64,000 nt of DNA from Bacteroidota bacterium (lineage in GTDB: Bacteria; Bacteroidota; Bacteroidia; Chitinophagales; Chitinophagaceae): contig JAIUNW010000003.1 in NCBI GenBank assembly GCA_020161535.1, positions 186,001-250,000 of the forward strand. Reading direction: 5' to 3'. Both the position numbers and the translations under genes were made by a program. The stretch's first letter is position 1. Each line of letters starts with the position of its first letter. A model generated the notes under the pieces. The model ran no database searches, was not told the origin of the DNA, and saw only the letters and a program-made list of their open reading frames with translations. Below, in pieces: positions 35,297 to 43,692 of the stretch.

Positions 35297-35686
35297 TTGG
35301 AAAAACTTCGCATCGATAAATACTTGTGGTCTATTCGGGTTTTTAAAACCCGGAGTATTGCTGCGGAGGCAATTGATCGGGGCAAGGTGCGCGTGAATGG
35401 CGAACCGGTGAAGCCGGCACGGGCGGTGGTAAAGGGCGATGAATACGATATCAGAACGGAAGCGAGGCGTTGGGTGATCAGGGTAAAAGAATTACTGGAT
35501 CACCGGGTGCAGTACACCGAGGCGATCCAGTATTATGAAGATATTACGCCGGCTGAAGACAAAGAAGTAATCAAGTACCAGGCTTCGAGTTTTAATACCG
35601 GCAAACGTCAGAGTAAAGTGGGCCGTCCTACAAAAAAGGAGCGGCGCGATCTCGATGGGTTTGTCGGCGGGGACAGTGATCTCTGA
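35297..35686 (+). CDS. S4-domain RNA-binding protein, HslR (Hsp15)-like
   Basis: A 129-residue protein with an S4 domain (RIDKYLWSIRVFKTRSIAAEA, then DRGKVRVNGEPVKPA). This is the HslR/Hsp15 type, which binds the 50S subunit with stalled nascent chain-tRNA in E. coli. The C-terminal tail is basic (KVGRPTKKERRDLDGF). The start is a TTG at 35297, directly after repeat locus 3, so the first codon is less certain than the domain. The role in this organism is inferred from the family. Confidence 0.82.
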   Translation: MEKLRIDKYLWSIRVFKTRSIAAEAIDRGKVRVNGEPVKPARAVVKGDEYDIRTEARRWVIRVKELLDHRVQYTEAIQYYEDITPAEDKEVIKYQASSFNTGKRQSKVGRPTKKERRDLDGFVGGDSDL

Positions 35687-35747
35687 TTTTCTACAGGATG
35701 ATGGATGGTTGGTGTTCCTTGAATTGAATATTGGCGTTCTTTCAACA

Positions 35748-36023
35748 GGATACAGGATGGCAATCATTCAACAGGATATAGGAATGCGATCATTGGGATA
35801 TTGGAATGCGTTCATTAGGATATTGCATCTCACTCAATTGGATAAAGGACTTCATAGCATTCACAGGATTGGGCTGATTTCATAAAACTGGACTGGTCTT
35901 CAAGGATTGGCCTTTTTCTGCTGGATATTGGAAAGTATTCATCGGGATATTGGAAAGCATTCATCGGGATATTGAAACTCACTCAACAGGATAAAGGACT
36001 TCGTAGCAATTCACTGGATTGGA
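35748..36023. repeat. Degenerate 22-bp repeat field in a 0.65-kb intergenic gap
   Basis: Units beginning GGATA recur, mostly 22 bp long, for example GGATATTGGAAAGCATTCAT at 35945 and close copies at 35774, 35796, 35818, 35923 and 35967. Two composite cassettes (35818-35871 and 35967-36020) have the same order: a 22-mer with CTCACTCAA, then a longer unit with GGATAAAGGACTTC, then GGATTGG. This indicates an older segmental duplication with a ~149-bp offset. There is no spacer diversity as in CRISPR and no ORF. Confidence 0.7.
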
Positions 36024-36279
36024 TTATCTGCTGCTTGTTGATCGTTCAGCGGGCTTTAAGAAAACGTACCAGGAAATCCAAAACCGCCTTACAGATATAT
36101 AATCAGCGTCAGCGTAATTTCCGTAACCAGTAAATGCCATTTTTTTTAAAAAAAGCCCTTTTTGCAGAAAATCGGGGCCAAATCCTCGTAGATCTACGAC
36201 AAAATCTTCACTAAACGTCAATTAAGAGGGCTATTACTCGACGAAAAAGGGCTGATAATCGAAAAAACCCTATATCAAC
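36024..36279. other. Structured leader region upstream of the T9SS-type gene
   Basis: This part of the gap holds no gene. A perfect 14-bp palindrome TCGTAGATCTACGA is at 36186-36199. AGCCCTTTTT at 36154-36163 and AAAAAGGGCT at 36244-36253 form a 10-bp inverted repeat that encloses it. It lies upstream of the promoter box, so it could be an operator or a separate structured RNA. Confidence 0.5.
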
Positions 36280-36310
36280 TTGTATTTTCCGAACAGCATG
36301 TCAATCTTTG
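36280..36310 (+). promoter_or_regulatory. Candidate Bacteroidota promoter (TTG-N20-AATCTTTG)
   Basis: TTG at 36280 and AATCTTTG at 36303-36310 are spaced by 20 bp. This is the -33/-7 layout of Bacteroidota housekeeping promoters, with one mismatch in the -7 box. It leads into the ATG at 36342. Confidence 0.45.
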
Positions 36311-36341
36311 TATTGTTGATTCGTACCTAATGTTGATTGTT

Positions 36342-37622
36342 ATGAAAACGTACCCCCGCTTCTCTAGCCAAGCAATGATTAACCTGATAAGCCTTGCCAT
36401 ATTATTGGTAGTGCTTTTCTTCCTGAACACCGCCAAAGCGCAGGATATTCATTTTGCTAATTACCAGCTGATCGCAGGTAATGCAGGCCACAAAGGCGCT
36501 ACCTACCGCTTTTCTTCAGTTACCAAAGACGCATCTGCCGACTGTATCGTAAAGATCGAAAGCATGAGTCCGGGTGTTAACCTGAAGCAACTGACACACA
36601 ACGCAAGTGGTAATGTTTCTTCTTTCCAGCCGGAAGTTGAGTACATGAATATCAACGGACCTTCCTGGATCGAATTCAGCTTCACTTTTGTACCACATAA
36701 TAATAACCAGTTGAGCCTGCACATGCTGCCGGAAATAACCACCTCTATCTCCGGACTAAGCAACTATGGCATCGCACAGGAATTTGCAGAATGTAACCTG
36801 GGTGCTAACAGTAAAGTGGTATATGATTCAGAAATCACCAGCCTGGCCATCTCTACCAACGGTTATGGCTACCGTGCCGAAAACAAATATGGTCACTCGC
36901 AGAAAGCTGACAACGAAAAGCTGAGCATCATCAATAAGAATGTAGCTGTGATCCGCATCAAAATCGGTATCAACCGCAACAACGATAACAACTGGGGTGG
37001 TATCAGTACTTATAAGATCGAACTGAAAGATGTGAATCCTGATATGGCCACTGTTTATATGCCCGATATCGTTGGCTTCCAGGCCAAAATGCAACAAGAT
37101 ATGGTGCAATTGAGCTGGAGCAGCCCGAACCAGGATAATATCCAAGACATCACCGTAGAGAAAAGTGTTGATGGTGAGATCTTCCGTGAAGTTGGTAAGT
37201 TCCGCAAAACAGATATGGAAAGCGATGGCCTCTACCAATTCAACGATGATGCCCATAGCGCTACTACCATGGGTGCTGTTTTCTATCGTCTTCGTACCCG
37301 CAGTATGAAAGGTGATATCCAGTACTCTTCGGTGAAGATGGTAACCCTGAACAAAAAAGAAGCTTTTGTAAAAACCGATGTAAGCATAGACCCGGTTACT
37401 GGTGAGCAGATTTTCCTGACACCGCTTAGCTGGCAACAAAAGCAAGTATCGGCCGAAGTGTACAACGGTGATGGTACCCTGGTTAAAAAGATCTCTGACG
37501 CCAAGGCCATGCCGCAAATGACCCTCGACATGAAAGATTTGTCTGCCGGTGCATACTTTGTTCGCTTCACCTGCGGTAACCAGTACTCAACTCAATACAT
37601 TGTTCATGCAGAAAGTCTGTAA
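36342..37622 (+). CDS. Exported protein with type IX secretion-type C-terminal domain
   Basis: From the ATG at 36342 the product is 426 residues (MKTYPRFSSQAMINL...); an ATG at 36330 adds four residues. A long signal peptide ends at AKAQ. The N-terminal part resembles an Ig/adhesin-type domain, followed by a fibronectin-like segment (DMVQLSWSSPNQDNIQDITV). The C-terminal ~80 residues (VYNGDGTLVKKI ... LDMKDLSAGAYFVRFTCG) fit a T9SS type A sorting domain. It would be secreted and attached to the cell surface or released. The gene has a dedicated promoter region with repeats. Its function is unknown. Confidence 0.75.
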   Translation: MKTYPRFSSQAMINLISLAILLVVLFFLNTAKAQDIHFANYQLIAGNAGHKGATYRFSSVTKDASADCIVKIESMSPGVNLKQLTHNASGNVSSFQPEVEYMNINGPSWIEFSFTFVPHNNNQLSLHMLPEITTSISGLSNYGIAQEFAECNLGANSKVVYDSEITSLAISTNGYGYRAENKYGHSQKADNEKLSIINKNVAVIRIKIGINRNNDNNWGGISTYKIELKDVNPDMATVYMPDIVGFQAKMQQDMVQLSWSSPNQDNIQDITVEKSVDGEIFREVGKFRKTDMESDGLYQFNDDAHSATTMGAVFYRLRTRSMKGDIQYSSVKMVTLNKKEAFVKTDVSIDPVTGEQIFLTPLSWQQKQVSAEVYNGDGTLVKKISDAKAMPQMTLDMKDLSAGAYFVRFTCGNQYSTQYIVHAESL

Positions 37623-37694
37623 GGATTCGATAGTTACAAATTTCATATTTAGCCAGTGAAACGCTGAGCCGGTTGCTGAAAAGTGACCGGCTTG

Positions 37695-38492
37695 CTACTT
37701 GTTATACCCCCAGGTACAAGACCCCCAATAACTTTGCCACTGCACACTATCCACCACAGCTCTTTCCATCAGCACCGAACTCACCATCCACGACCCCATT
37801 GTTTGACAAGAAAATGACAACCTGCCCTGCTCATTGGTTGTCTTGTTTTGTAAAATAGTACCCTCCTTTGTTTTGTGCCAGATCTTCACGAGTTGATTGG
37901 CCAACGGTTTGCCTTTGAATAGTACGGTGAACTCAGCCGAATCGGCTTCCGGCCGTTGGTAAGGATTGACCGTGGGAATAATATCGAGCGGCAAACTTGT
38001 TTTTTTGGTACAACGATGGCTGTATTGATCGCCCACCTGGATGATTGTTTTCACACTCCTGCGATAATATTCCCTGCCGATGGAATCACGCTCATTATTT
38101 GCGGCGCGAAATGCTTCTGCCGTCGACAATCCATCTTCTTTCAGGTATTCGTTGAACTTATCGGCTTCCAATTGGATGAACTTATTCTTGGTTTCAAGAA
38201 TAACCATCGCTGTGCCCGCTTCGGTCAATGAAAACTCGAGCGAATCGCCGGCATGCGTTCCCAAATCCTCCGTCATATCATCTTCCCAATCGCCCTGGTA
38301 AAGATGCAATTGCGCTACCGATGCCCGGTTGCCCGACCAGTTTTCGCCCTGATAGTTCTCCCCTACCATAAACCGGAGCTGCACAGAAGCAGCGGGTTCA
38401 TAATAGAATTTGTCGGGCTCAATCCAAAACTCATGAGCGCTTAACCAAAAAGAACCCAATAAAACGATGAAAAGGCAAACTGATTTTCGCAT
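37695..38492 (-). CDS. DUF4198-family exported protein
   Basis: A 265-residue protein with signal peptide (MRKSVCLFIVLLGSFWLSA) followed by HEFWIEPDKFYYEPAASVQL, the hallmark N-terminus of DUF4198 (periplasmic, NikM/CbiK-like). The His at the mature N-terminus and the HEFW motif may coordinate a metal. A C-terminal beta-sandwich region follows (FTVLFKGKPLANQLVKIWHK). The family is linked to nickel or cobalt uptake in some bacteria, but no transporter is adjacent. It converges on the T9SS-type gene and lies just before the LacI gene on the same strand. Confidence 0.82.
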   Translation of the reverse strand: MRKSVCLFIVLLGSFWLSAHEFWIEPDKFYYEPAASVQLRFMVGENYQGENWSGNRASVAQLHLYQGDWEDDMTEDLGTHAGDSLEFSLTEAGTAMVILETKNKFIQLEADKFNEYLKEDGLSTAEAFRAANNERDSIGREYYRRSVKTIIQVGDQYSHRCTKKTSLPLDIIPTVNPYQRPEADSAEFTVLFKGKPLANQLVKIWHKTKEGTILQNKTTNEQGRLSFSCQTMGSWMVSSVLMERAVVDSVQWQSYWGSCTWGYNK

Positions 38493-38530
38493 CCAGCAAA
38501 ATAACGAGAAAAACCAGTTGGACGTGCAGG

Positions 38531-39565
38531 CTAGGGCAGGCGGCGGCTTGACTCCCGAATGATCAGTTCGGGTTGCAGTATGAGTTTGCGGGCTTGTAGC
38601 CGGTTTTCAGCACTGCGCAGCAGGATGTCAAAAGCGAGTTTGGCTGCCTCCTCGCCCATTTTCACCGTTTGCTGGTTGACCGTACTCAGGGAAGGCGTGA
38701 TAAATTCGCCAAACGCTTCGTTGGCAAAGCCAATGATCGCAATGTCTTCCGGCATCCGGGCACCCACCGATTTGATCGCCTGCATGGCACCCAGAGCGGT
38801 GAAATCTTCCACTGCGAATACAGCATCGGGCGGTTCATGTTTTTGCAACAGGGCATGCATGCAAGCCCGGCCAGATTCAATACTTACTTTTCCATGCAAA
38901 ATCAGGTCATCATTCAACGGAATATTATGCACATTCAAGGCGTCGATATACCCTTTCAGCCGCTGGTTGAAGATGGTAACATGTTGTTGTCCGCCGATAT
39001 GCGCAATTCGCCGACAACCCTGTTGTATCAAATGTTTCGTGGCTTCAAAAGCGCCGGTGTAATCATTCACCACAACCGAAGAAACACCGAGTTGGTCATT
39101 GGCACGATCAAATAAGATCAGCGGAACGCCACGCTTCTTGATCTCCGCAAAATGATCGAGGTTGATGGTTTCTTTGGAGATTGAAGCCAGTACCACATCT
39201 ACCCGCGACTGCAAAAAAGTTTGCACCCCTTTTTTTTCATAATCGAATTGCTCATTGGTTTGGTAGATGAGTACATTGTAATTTTTCTCGTTGGCGATTT
39301 TTTCAATGCCATGTACCACTGAGCCGAAGAAGCTAATCTCCGCACTCGGTATAATCACACCAAGAATATTCGACCGACCGAGGCGCAGTGAAGAAGCGAT
39401 TTTATTCGGTTGGTAATTTAATTGCACAGCGATTTCGCGTACCCGCTTCTTGGTTTCTTCTTTGATACCGGGATGATTGTTCAACGCGCGACTAACCGTA
39501 GCGGGTGTTATATGCAACACACGCGCAATATCAGCAATGGTGATTTTTGAGATAAGGTCACTCAT
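38531..39565 (-). CDS. LacI-family transcriptional repressor
   Basis: A 344-residue regulator. The N-terminal HTH is KITIADIARVLHITPATVSR followed by ALNNHPGIKEETKKRV and the hinge LNYQPNKIASSLR. The periplasmic-binding-protein-like effector domain follows (LGVIIPSAEISFFGSVVHGIE). It ends a leftward operon whose other genes encode glycosidases and an exported protein of unknown function; it overlaps the upstream gene by 8 bp. It therefore likely controls this PUL and its own expression. A LacI-type operator (TGTAAACGATTACA) sits upstream of susC, 14 kb away. The effector sugar is unknown. Confidence 0.92.
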   Translation of the reverse strand: MSDLISKITIADIARVLHITPATVSRALNNHPGIKEETKKRVREIAVQLNYQPNKIASSLRLGRSNILGVIIPSAEISFFGSVVHGIEKIANEKNYNVLIYQTNEQFDYEKKGVQTFLQSRVDVVLASISKETINLDHFAEIKKRGVPLILFDRANDQLGVSSVVVNDYTGAFEATKHLIQQGCRRIAHIGGQQHVTIFNQRLKGYIDALNVHNIPLNDDLILHGKVSIESGRACMHALLQKHEPPDAVFAVEDFTALGAMQAIKSVGARMPEDIAIIGFANEAFGEFITPSLSTVNQQTVKMGEEAAKLAFDILLRSAENRLQARKLILQPELIIRESSRRLP

Positions 39566-40217
39566 TGATTAGCCGGAATAAAGCCAATAAATCTTTTTTG
39601 CTGTTGACATCCAGTTTTTTTGCTTTCACCGTTTCATTGATCAATTGCTTTTTTGCCGGCACGAGCCTGGCCAACGCGGCAAAACTGGTAAACTTCTCCC
39701 AGTCACCGTTTTTAGCGATGGCATATTGTTGTAAAAGCGTCACCTGAAAACCATCGGGCAACTTCATGCCGTAGGCAGATCCATTCTGCAACATGGTTCG
39801 CAAAGCCTGGCTCGCACCAGCTTGCGAACTGATGCCATAACCGATATCTTCTCCCTGCTCGGCAATACGACCTTCATACACGATGGCTAGCGGCATTGCT
39901 GCCTTGCTAATGATTTCAACAAAACCCAGTTTGGCAGGTATGAATGTTCGGTCGGCAATGAATATCGTATCCACGCTGGCTGGTTCGGCAATAGCCAGGT
40001 ATTTACCCGCACCGGCATCAAAAATCATTTCATTGGTAAGCACGTTGTAATTCAACAATTGTTGACTGACGGCGCCGTTTTTCAGCAATACTTTGCCGGC
40101 TGTAAAGGCAGGAAATACATAGTGCGTAAGACGGACGGCTTCCTGGTCGATCTGCGACCAACCCTGATGACAGGCAAATACCAGCAACAGCCCCGTCAAT
40201 ACCCACGCTCGTTTCAT
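39558..40217 (-). CDS. Exported protein of unknown function in the PUL
   Basis: A 219-residue protein with a signal peptide (MKRAWVLTGLLLVFACHQGWS). The mature part starts QIDQEAVRLTHYVFPAFTAG and continues FIPAKLGFVEIISKAAMPLAIVYEGRI, LRTMLQNGSAYGMKLPDGF, then a Lys-rich end (KAKKLDVNSKKDLLALFRLINE). No known domain was recognised. It overlaps the upstream glutaminase-like gene as ATGA and the downstream LacI gene by 8 bp, so all three are translationally coupled. This coupling suggests a role linked to glycan sensing or breakdown, which is inference. Confidence 0.6.
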   Translation of the reverse strand: MKRAWVLTGLLLVFACHQGWSQIDQEAVRLTHYVFPAFTAGKVLLKNGAVSQQLLNYNVLTNEMIFDAGAGKYLAIAEPASVDTIFIADRTFIPAKLGFVEIISKAAMPLAIVYEGRIAEQGEDIGYGISSQAGASQALRTMLQNGSAYGMKLPDGFQVTLLQQYAIAKNGDWEKFTSFAALARLVPAKKQLINETVKAKKLDVNSKKDLLALFRLINE

Positions 40218-42640
40218 TTTTTGAGTTTGTTTTCCAGCACTTTGATGAAATAACCGCCTACCACACTCCTGGCCTGGAAGCCCACCTGGCGGCCATCGGT
40301 GGTTTCATGCCAGTCGCTCAATGGCACCCGGGAAGCTGTTTCAATGGCATATTTGTAAACCGGTTGAAGTAGCGCATTGAATTTTGCCGGATCGTCGGTC
40401 AGCGTAGCCGTCCACAGTATCCAATCAGATTTGGTATAAGACCGGCGGCTGTCTAACGGTAATCCATAAACGTTTTGCTTAGTCAGGTAGTAGTCGATCT
40501 CTTTGTTGTACACGCCCTGCGGAAAAATATCCAGCCCAAGCAATTTATCCCATACCATATTGTATTTCTGGCTCCAGGTACCCTTGCCATCAAAAGTCAA
40601 GGCAAAGTGGTCGCCGTCGTCGGCCATTTGTATCCACTTTTTGCCCATCTCACGGGCAATACCGAAATATTTATCGGCAATATCTTTTTTGCCCAGGCTT
40701 TCGGCCATTTGCGCATAACAACCAATACCTACAATTGCCTTCACTGAAAGATTCGCATTGCGCGCCAGGTGACCGGCAAAATCGTCGGTACACAATTGAT
40801 TGGCAGGATCAAATCCATCTTTCACCAGGTATTCTACCCAGGTACTCAGTGTGTTCCAGTGTTGGGCAGCATACTTGCCATTGCCTTCCACTTTCGTCAG
40901 GGCGCCGAATAGGATTATCATATTGCCACATTCTTCCACCGGCATGTCTTCCCCATAAGTTTGCCCGTTGGCAATCGGATAAGTGCCAATATCGTGTGAT
41001 GGATACGGCTTGTTCCATTTGCCGCTTTCACTATAATAAACAATACCATTCATCATGCCCTTCATCAGTTCGGTATTATATGCGAGGTAGAGGGGTGCTG
41101 ATGGATAGGTTATGTCAACAGTGTTTATAGAACCATTGCTGAAATTTTCTTTCGACAACCAGAGAAGGGTTCCCTGCGGACTCCGAACCAGTTTGTGTGC
41201 AGCCAAACATTGCCGATAGGCCAGCTTACAAAGTTTTGCATACTCTTCGCCACCCGCTTTCAACGCATCGTTTTCAATCATTTTGTCGGTGGCATCGCAT
41301 TTGGCCAGTACCGACTTGTACGACGACCATGCTTGTGAAAGCTGTTGTTCCATCGATGTTTTCTTTCCGTCGCGCCACCATGGTTTCAGGTTGCTGCCAA
41401 AATATTGGATGGATTCAAGGTCGTCGTAGCCAATCAGGAAAACCTGTTCGGCTGCGCCCCTAACGGCGCCCAAATCAACACTCGTGTTCAGCAAAAGATG
41501 TTTGCCTGTGGTAGCTGATTTTCCGGTTCCAAAAAAAGCCTGCACTCCTTTCAGGTTCTCATTGATAAATTGTTTAGGTGTATGTTGGTTGGCAGGTACG
41601 GCCACATACATATAACCCCAATCGATGCGAAGGTCATCGCCTTTCTTTTTTAGTATAGGTTGTTCAATGGTTCCTGCTTTCAAGATCTTTAATCCATTGG
41701 CCGTGTAGGCTTCGGCTTTAACCGGTTGCACGGGTGTGTTGGTGGCAATATCTGTACTGGCACCCAGGTAAATCTGCACCTGGTGTGCTAAGGTATCTGT
41801 AGTTGAAACTCTTGCCGTGATATAAGACACCGGGCGCGCCAGCAGGTCGAGATCAGTTATCAGCAAGGGCGACGTAAACAGCAATTCGAGTTTGGCTGCA
41901 CCACAATTGAATTGGTACGTGGTTTGCGTGGCAGAAATCGCCACATTTGTTTGTTGTGCCGGCTGCACATTCGGGTCGGCGGGATCAACCGCTTCTTCAA
42001 CAATGCCCGCGTCGAGCCAGGCTTCGCCACCGGTATTGGTCACATGAATAGCAAGCAGGTTGTCGTTCTTTTTCAGTTTGGCCACAATAGCATCTGTCAA
42101 TGGCAGGTAAAAATATTTTCCCGCAACACCCTTGGTTGCATAGACCTGGTCACCGTTGATAAATACTTCTACATCATCGTCGTGTTTCAGTTTCAGGAAC
42201 AATTTTCCGGCATGTGCCGCGTCAATATTAAATAGTCGGCGCACCCAAAGCTCGCGCGACTTCCACGCAGTGTAAGGCGCTTTAGATTTCGTCCAGTTGC
42301 TGACGTTGACACCCGGTTTCATCCACTCATCGCCGGGTGCTGTTTCGGTTGAAATGGCAGCATAGGCCACCTCATCGGCCGCAGGCACCAATGTTTTAAA
42401 CATCTTTTCCTTTTCGCCCATGAAGCGATAAATCTTTCCATCCACACGAATCCATCCCAGCAACGATTGACTGGCGCCTGTCCAGTGTTTGGTAGGGGAT
42501 GCCGCCAACTCATCGGTTGTTGACCAGATACTGAAATAAGGATCATGGGTTATCAGCGGATAAGCAGGCGCCAGGCGCTCCTGTGCGGCAACAGGCAAAA
42601 AGGCCACCGCTACTATAAAAGCGAGTATACTCTTTTTCAT
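40214..42640 (-). CDS. Exported glutaminase-like protein (DUF4965/DUF5127/DUF1793 type)
   Basis: An 808-residue exported protein (signal MKKSILAFIVAVAFLPVAAQ). An ATG two residues upstream (42646) is less likely. The domain pattern matches GtaA-type proteins: APAYPLITHDPYFSIWSTTDEL at the N-terminus (DUF4964-like), a beta-sandwich including GEAWLDAG, then a large all-helical domain with NVYGLPLDSRRSYTKSDWILW and WHETTDGRQVGFQARSVVGG. Such proteins occur in Bacteroidota PULs. Fungal homologues have glutaminase activity, but the PUL role (possibly a glycosidase) is not established. It is placed 10 bp after GH43 and before the coupled 219-residue protein and LacI. Confidence 0.85.
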   Translation of the reverse strand: MKKSILAFIVAVAFLPVAAQERLAPAYPLITHDPYFSIWSTTDELAASPTKHWTGASQSLLGWIRVDGKIYRFMGEKEKMFKTLVPAADEVAYAAISTETAPGDEWMKPGVNVSNWTKSKAPYTAWKSRELWVRRLFNIDAAHAGKLFLKLKHDDDVEVFINGDQVYATKGVAGKYFYLPLTDAIVAKLKKNDNLLAIHVTNTGGEAWLDAGIVEEAVDPADPNVQPAQQTNVAISATQTTYQFNCGAAKLELLFTSPLLITDLDLLARPVSYITARVSTTDTLAHQVQIYLGASTDIATNTPVQPVKAEAYTANGLKILKAGTIEQPILKKKGDDLRIDWGYMYVAVPANQHTPKQFINENLKGVQAFFGTGKSATTGKHLLLNTSVDLGAVRGAAEQVFLIGYDDLESIQYFGSNLKPWWRDGKKTSMEQQLSQAWSSYKSVLAKCDATDKMIENDALKAGGEEYAKLCKLAYRQCLAAHKLVRSPQGTLLWLSKENFSNGSINTVDITYPSAPLYLAYNTELMKGMMNGIVYYSESGKWNKPYPSHDIGTYPIANGQTYGEDMPVEECGNMIILFGALTKVEGNGKYAAQHWNTLSTWVEYLVKDGFDPANQLCTDDFAGHLARNANLSVKAIVGIGCYAQMAESLGKKDIADKYFGIAREMGKKWIQMADDGDHFALTFDGKGTWSQKYNMVWDKLLGLDIFPQGVYNKEIDYYLTKQNVYGLPLDSRRSYTKSDWILWTATLTDDPAKFNALLQPVYKYAIETASRVPLSDWHETTDGRQVGFQARSVVGGYFIKVLENKLKK

Positions 42641-42650
42641 CAGCATCGTT

Positions 42651-43688
42651 TTATTTTGATCCGGAAGGCAAAGCCAGCGCCTGCCCTTCTTTCACCGGTT
42701 CTCCAAAATTAGGGGTACCATCTGCATTCCAGGTAAAGAGTTGTGCACGGGGTGACCGCTTGTTGCCACAACCATCACCAGGGTTTGAATTGGCATGGTA
42801 CAAAATCCAGTCTTCTTTGCCATCGGGTGATTTAAAAAAAGAATTATGGCCGGGTGAATAAACGCCATTCGCCACCGACCCTTTAAAAACCGGCTGCGGG
42901 TGCTTTGTCCAGTGCTTCGCATTCAGCGGATCAGTGCCTGTTAACCGCAACAAGCCGAGTGCATAAAAATCTGTCCAGCATCCGCTGGCTGAAAAAACAA
43001 TAAAGAGGTCTTTGTTGTGTTGCAGAAATTGCGGGCCTTCATTCACATTCACCTGCGGCGGATTGCTTTGCGCACCCAGGTCTCCATGTGTTTCCCAGTC
43101 GTATTGCGGAAACGAAATGCGCACGCGATTGCCTTCGATGCTGTAGGGATTCTTCATCGCGGCGATATAAATATCCTGTTGACCGTTTTTATCGCCCTCC
43201 CAGCCCGACCAGGCCATATAGAGTTTACCCTGGTATTCAAACACATCGCCATCGATGGCCCATTTGTTAGATGGGTCATGAATCTGTCCCTTCAGCACCC
43301 ATTCTCCCTGCATGGGATCAGCATTCGCATTTTCAGCTACATACATGCGATGGTGGTTGTTATCGCCATCATCGGCGGCAAAATAAGCATACCATTTCCC
43401 TTGCATAAACATCACTTCCGGCGCCCACAATTCTTTCGACCACATCGTGCCTTCAGGAGGTGTGTAAATGATTTTCTTTTCCGCTGTTTTCAGATCGGTG
43501 ATATTTTTTGTTTTGGTAAGCACCAACCGCTTGCCCGAAGAGCTGGTGTAGTAGTAATAACCATCTTTATAAAAACTATACGGATCGGGTCCTGTTGGCA
43601 GCAATGGATTGGTAAACGTTTTTCGAGGCTGCGCTGTTGAACAGCCAGCCACTACCAAGCCCAGCACTATAAGCCATTTTCTGTTCAT
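42651..43688 (-). CDS. GH43-family glycoside hydrolase lipoprotein
   Basis: A 345-residue lipoprotein (lipobox VAGC, Cys16). It has a five-bladed beta-propeller of GH43. DPYSFYKDG places the catalytic base Asp35, AIDGDVF the pKa-modulating Asp146, and NEGPQF the acid Glu217. GH43 enzymes mainly remove alpha-L-arabinofuranose or xylose from plant glycans. The lipid anchor suggests outer-membrane or periplasmic display. The neighbouring GH127 indicates L-arabinofuranose substrates. The gene is 4 bp downstream of GH127 in the operon. Confidence 0.9.
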   Translation of the reverse strand: MNRKWLIVLGLVVAGCSTAQPRKTFTNPLLPTGPDPYSFYKDGYYYYTSSSGKRLVLTKTKNITDLKTAEKKIIYTPPEGTMWSKELWAPEVMFMQGKWYAYFAADDGDNNHHRMYVAENANADPMQGEWVLKGQIHDPSNKWAIDGDVFEYQGKLYMAWSGWEGDKNGQQDIYIAAMKNPYSIEGNRVRISFPQYDWETHGDLGAQSNPPQVNVNEGPQFLQHNKDLFIVFSASGCWTDFYALGLLRLTGTDPLNAKHWTKHPQPVFKGSVANGVYSPGHNSFFKSPDGKEDWILYHANSNPGDGCGNKRSPRAQLFTWNADGTPNFGEPVKEGQALALPSGSK

Positions 43689-43692
43689 AGTT

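Noticed and set aside
35748..36023. CRISPR or minisatellite gene reading of the 22-bp repeats
   Set aside because: Units are directly adjacent with no unique spacers, and 22 bp does not keep a codon frame. No cas genes are nearby.
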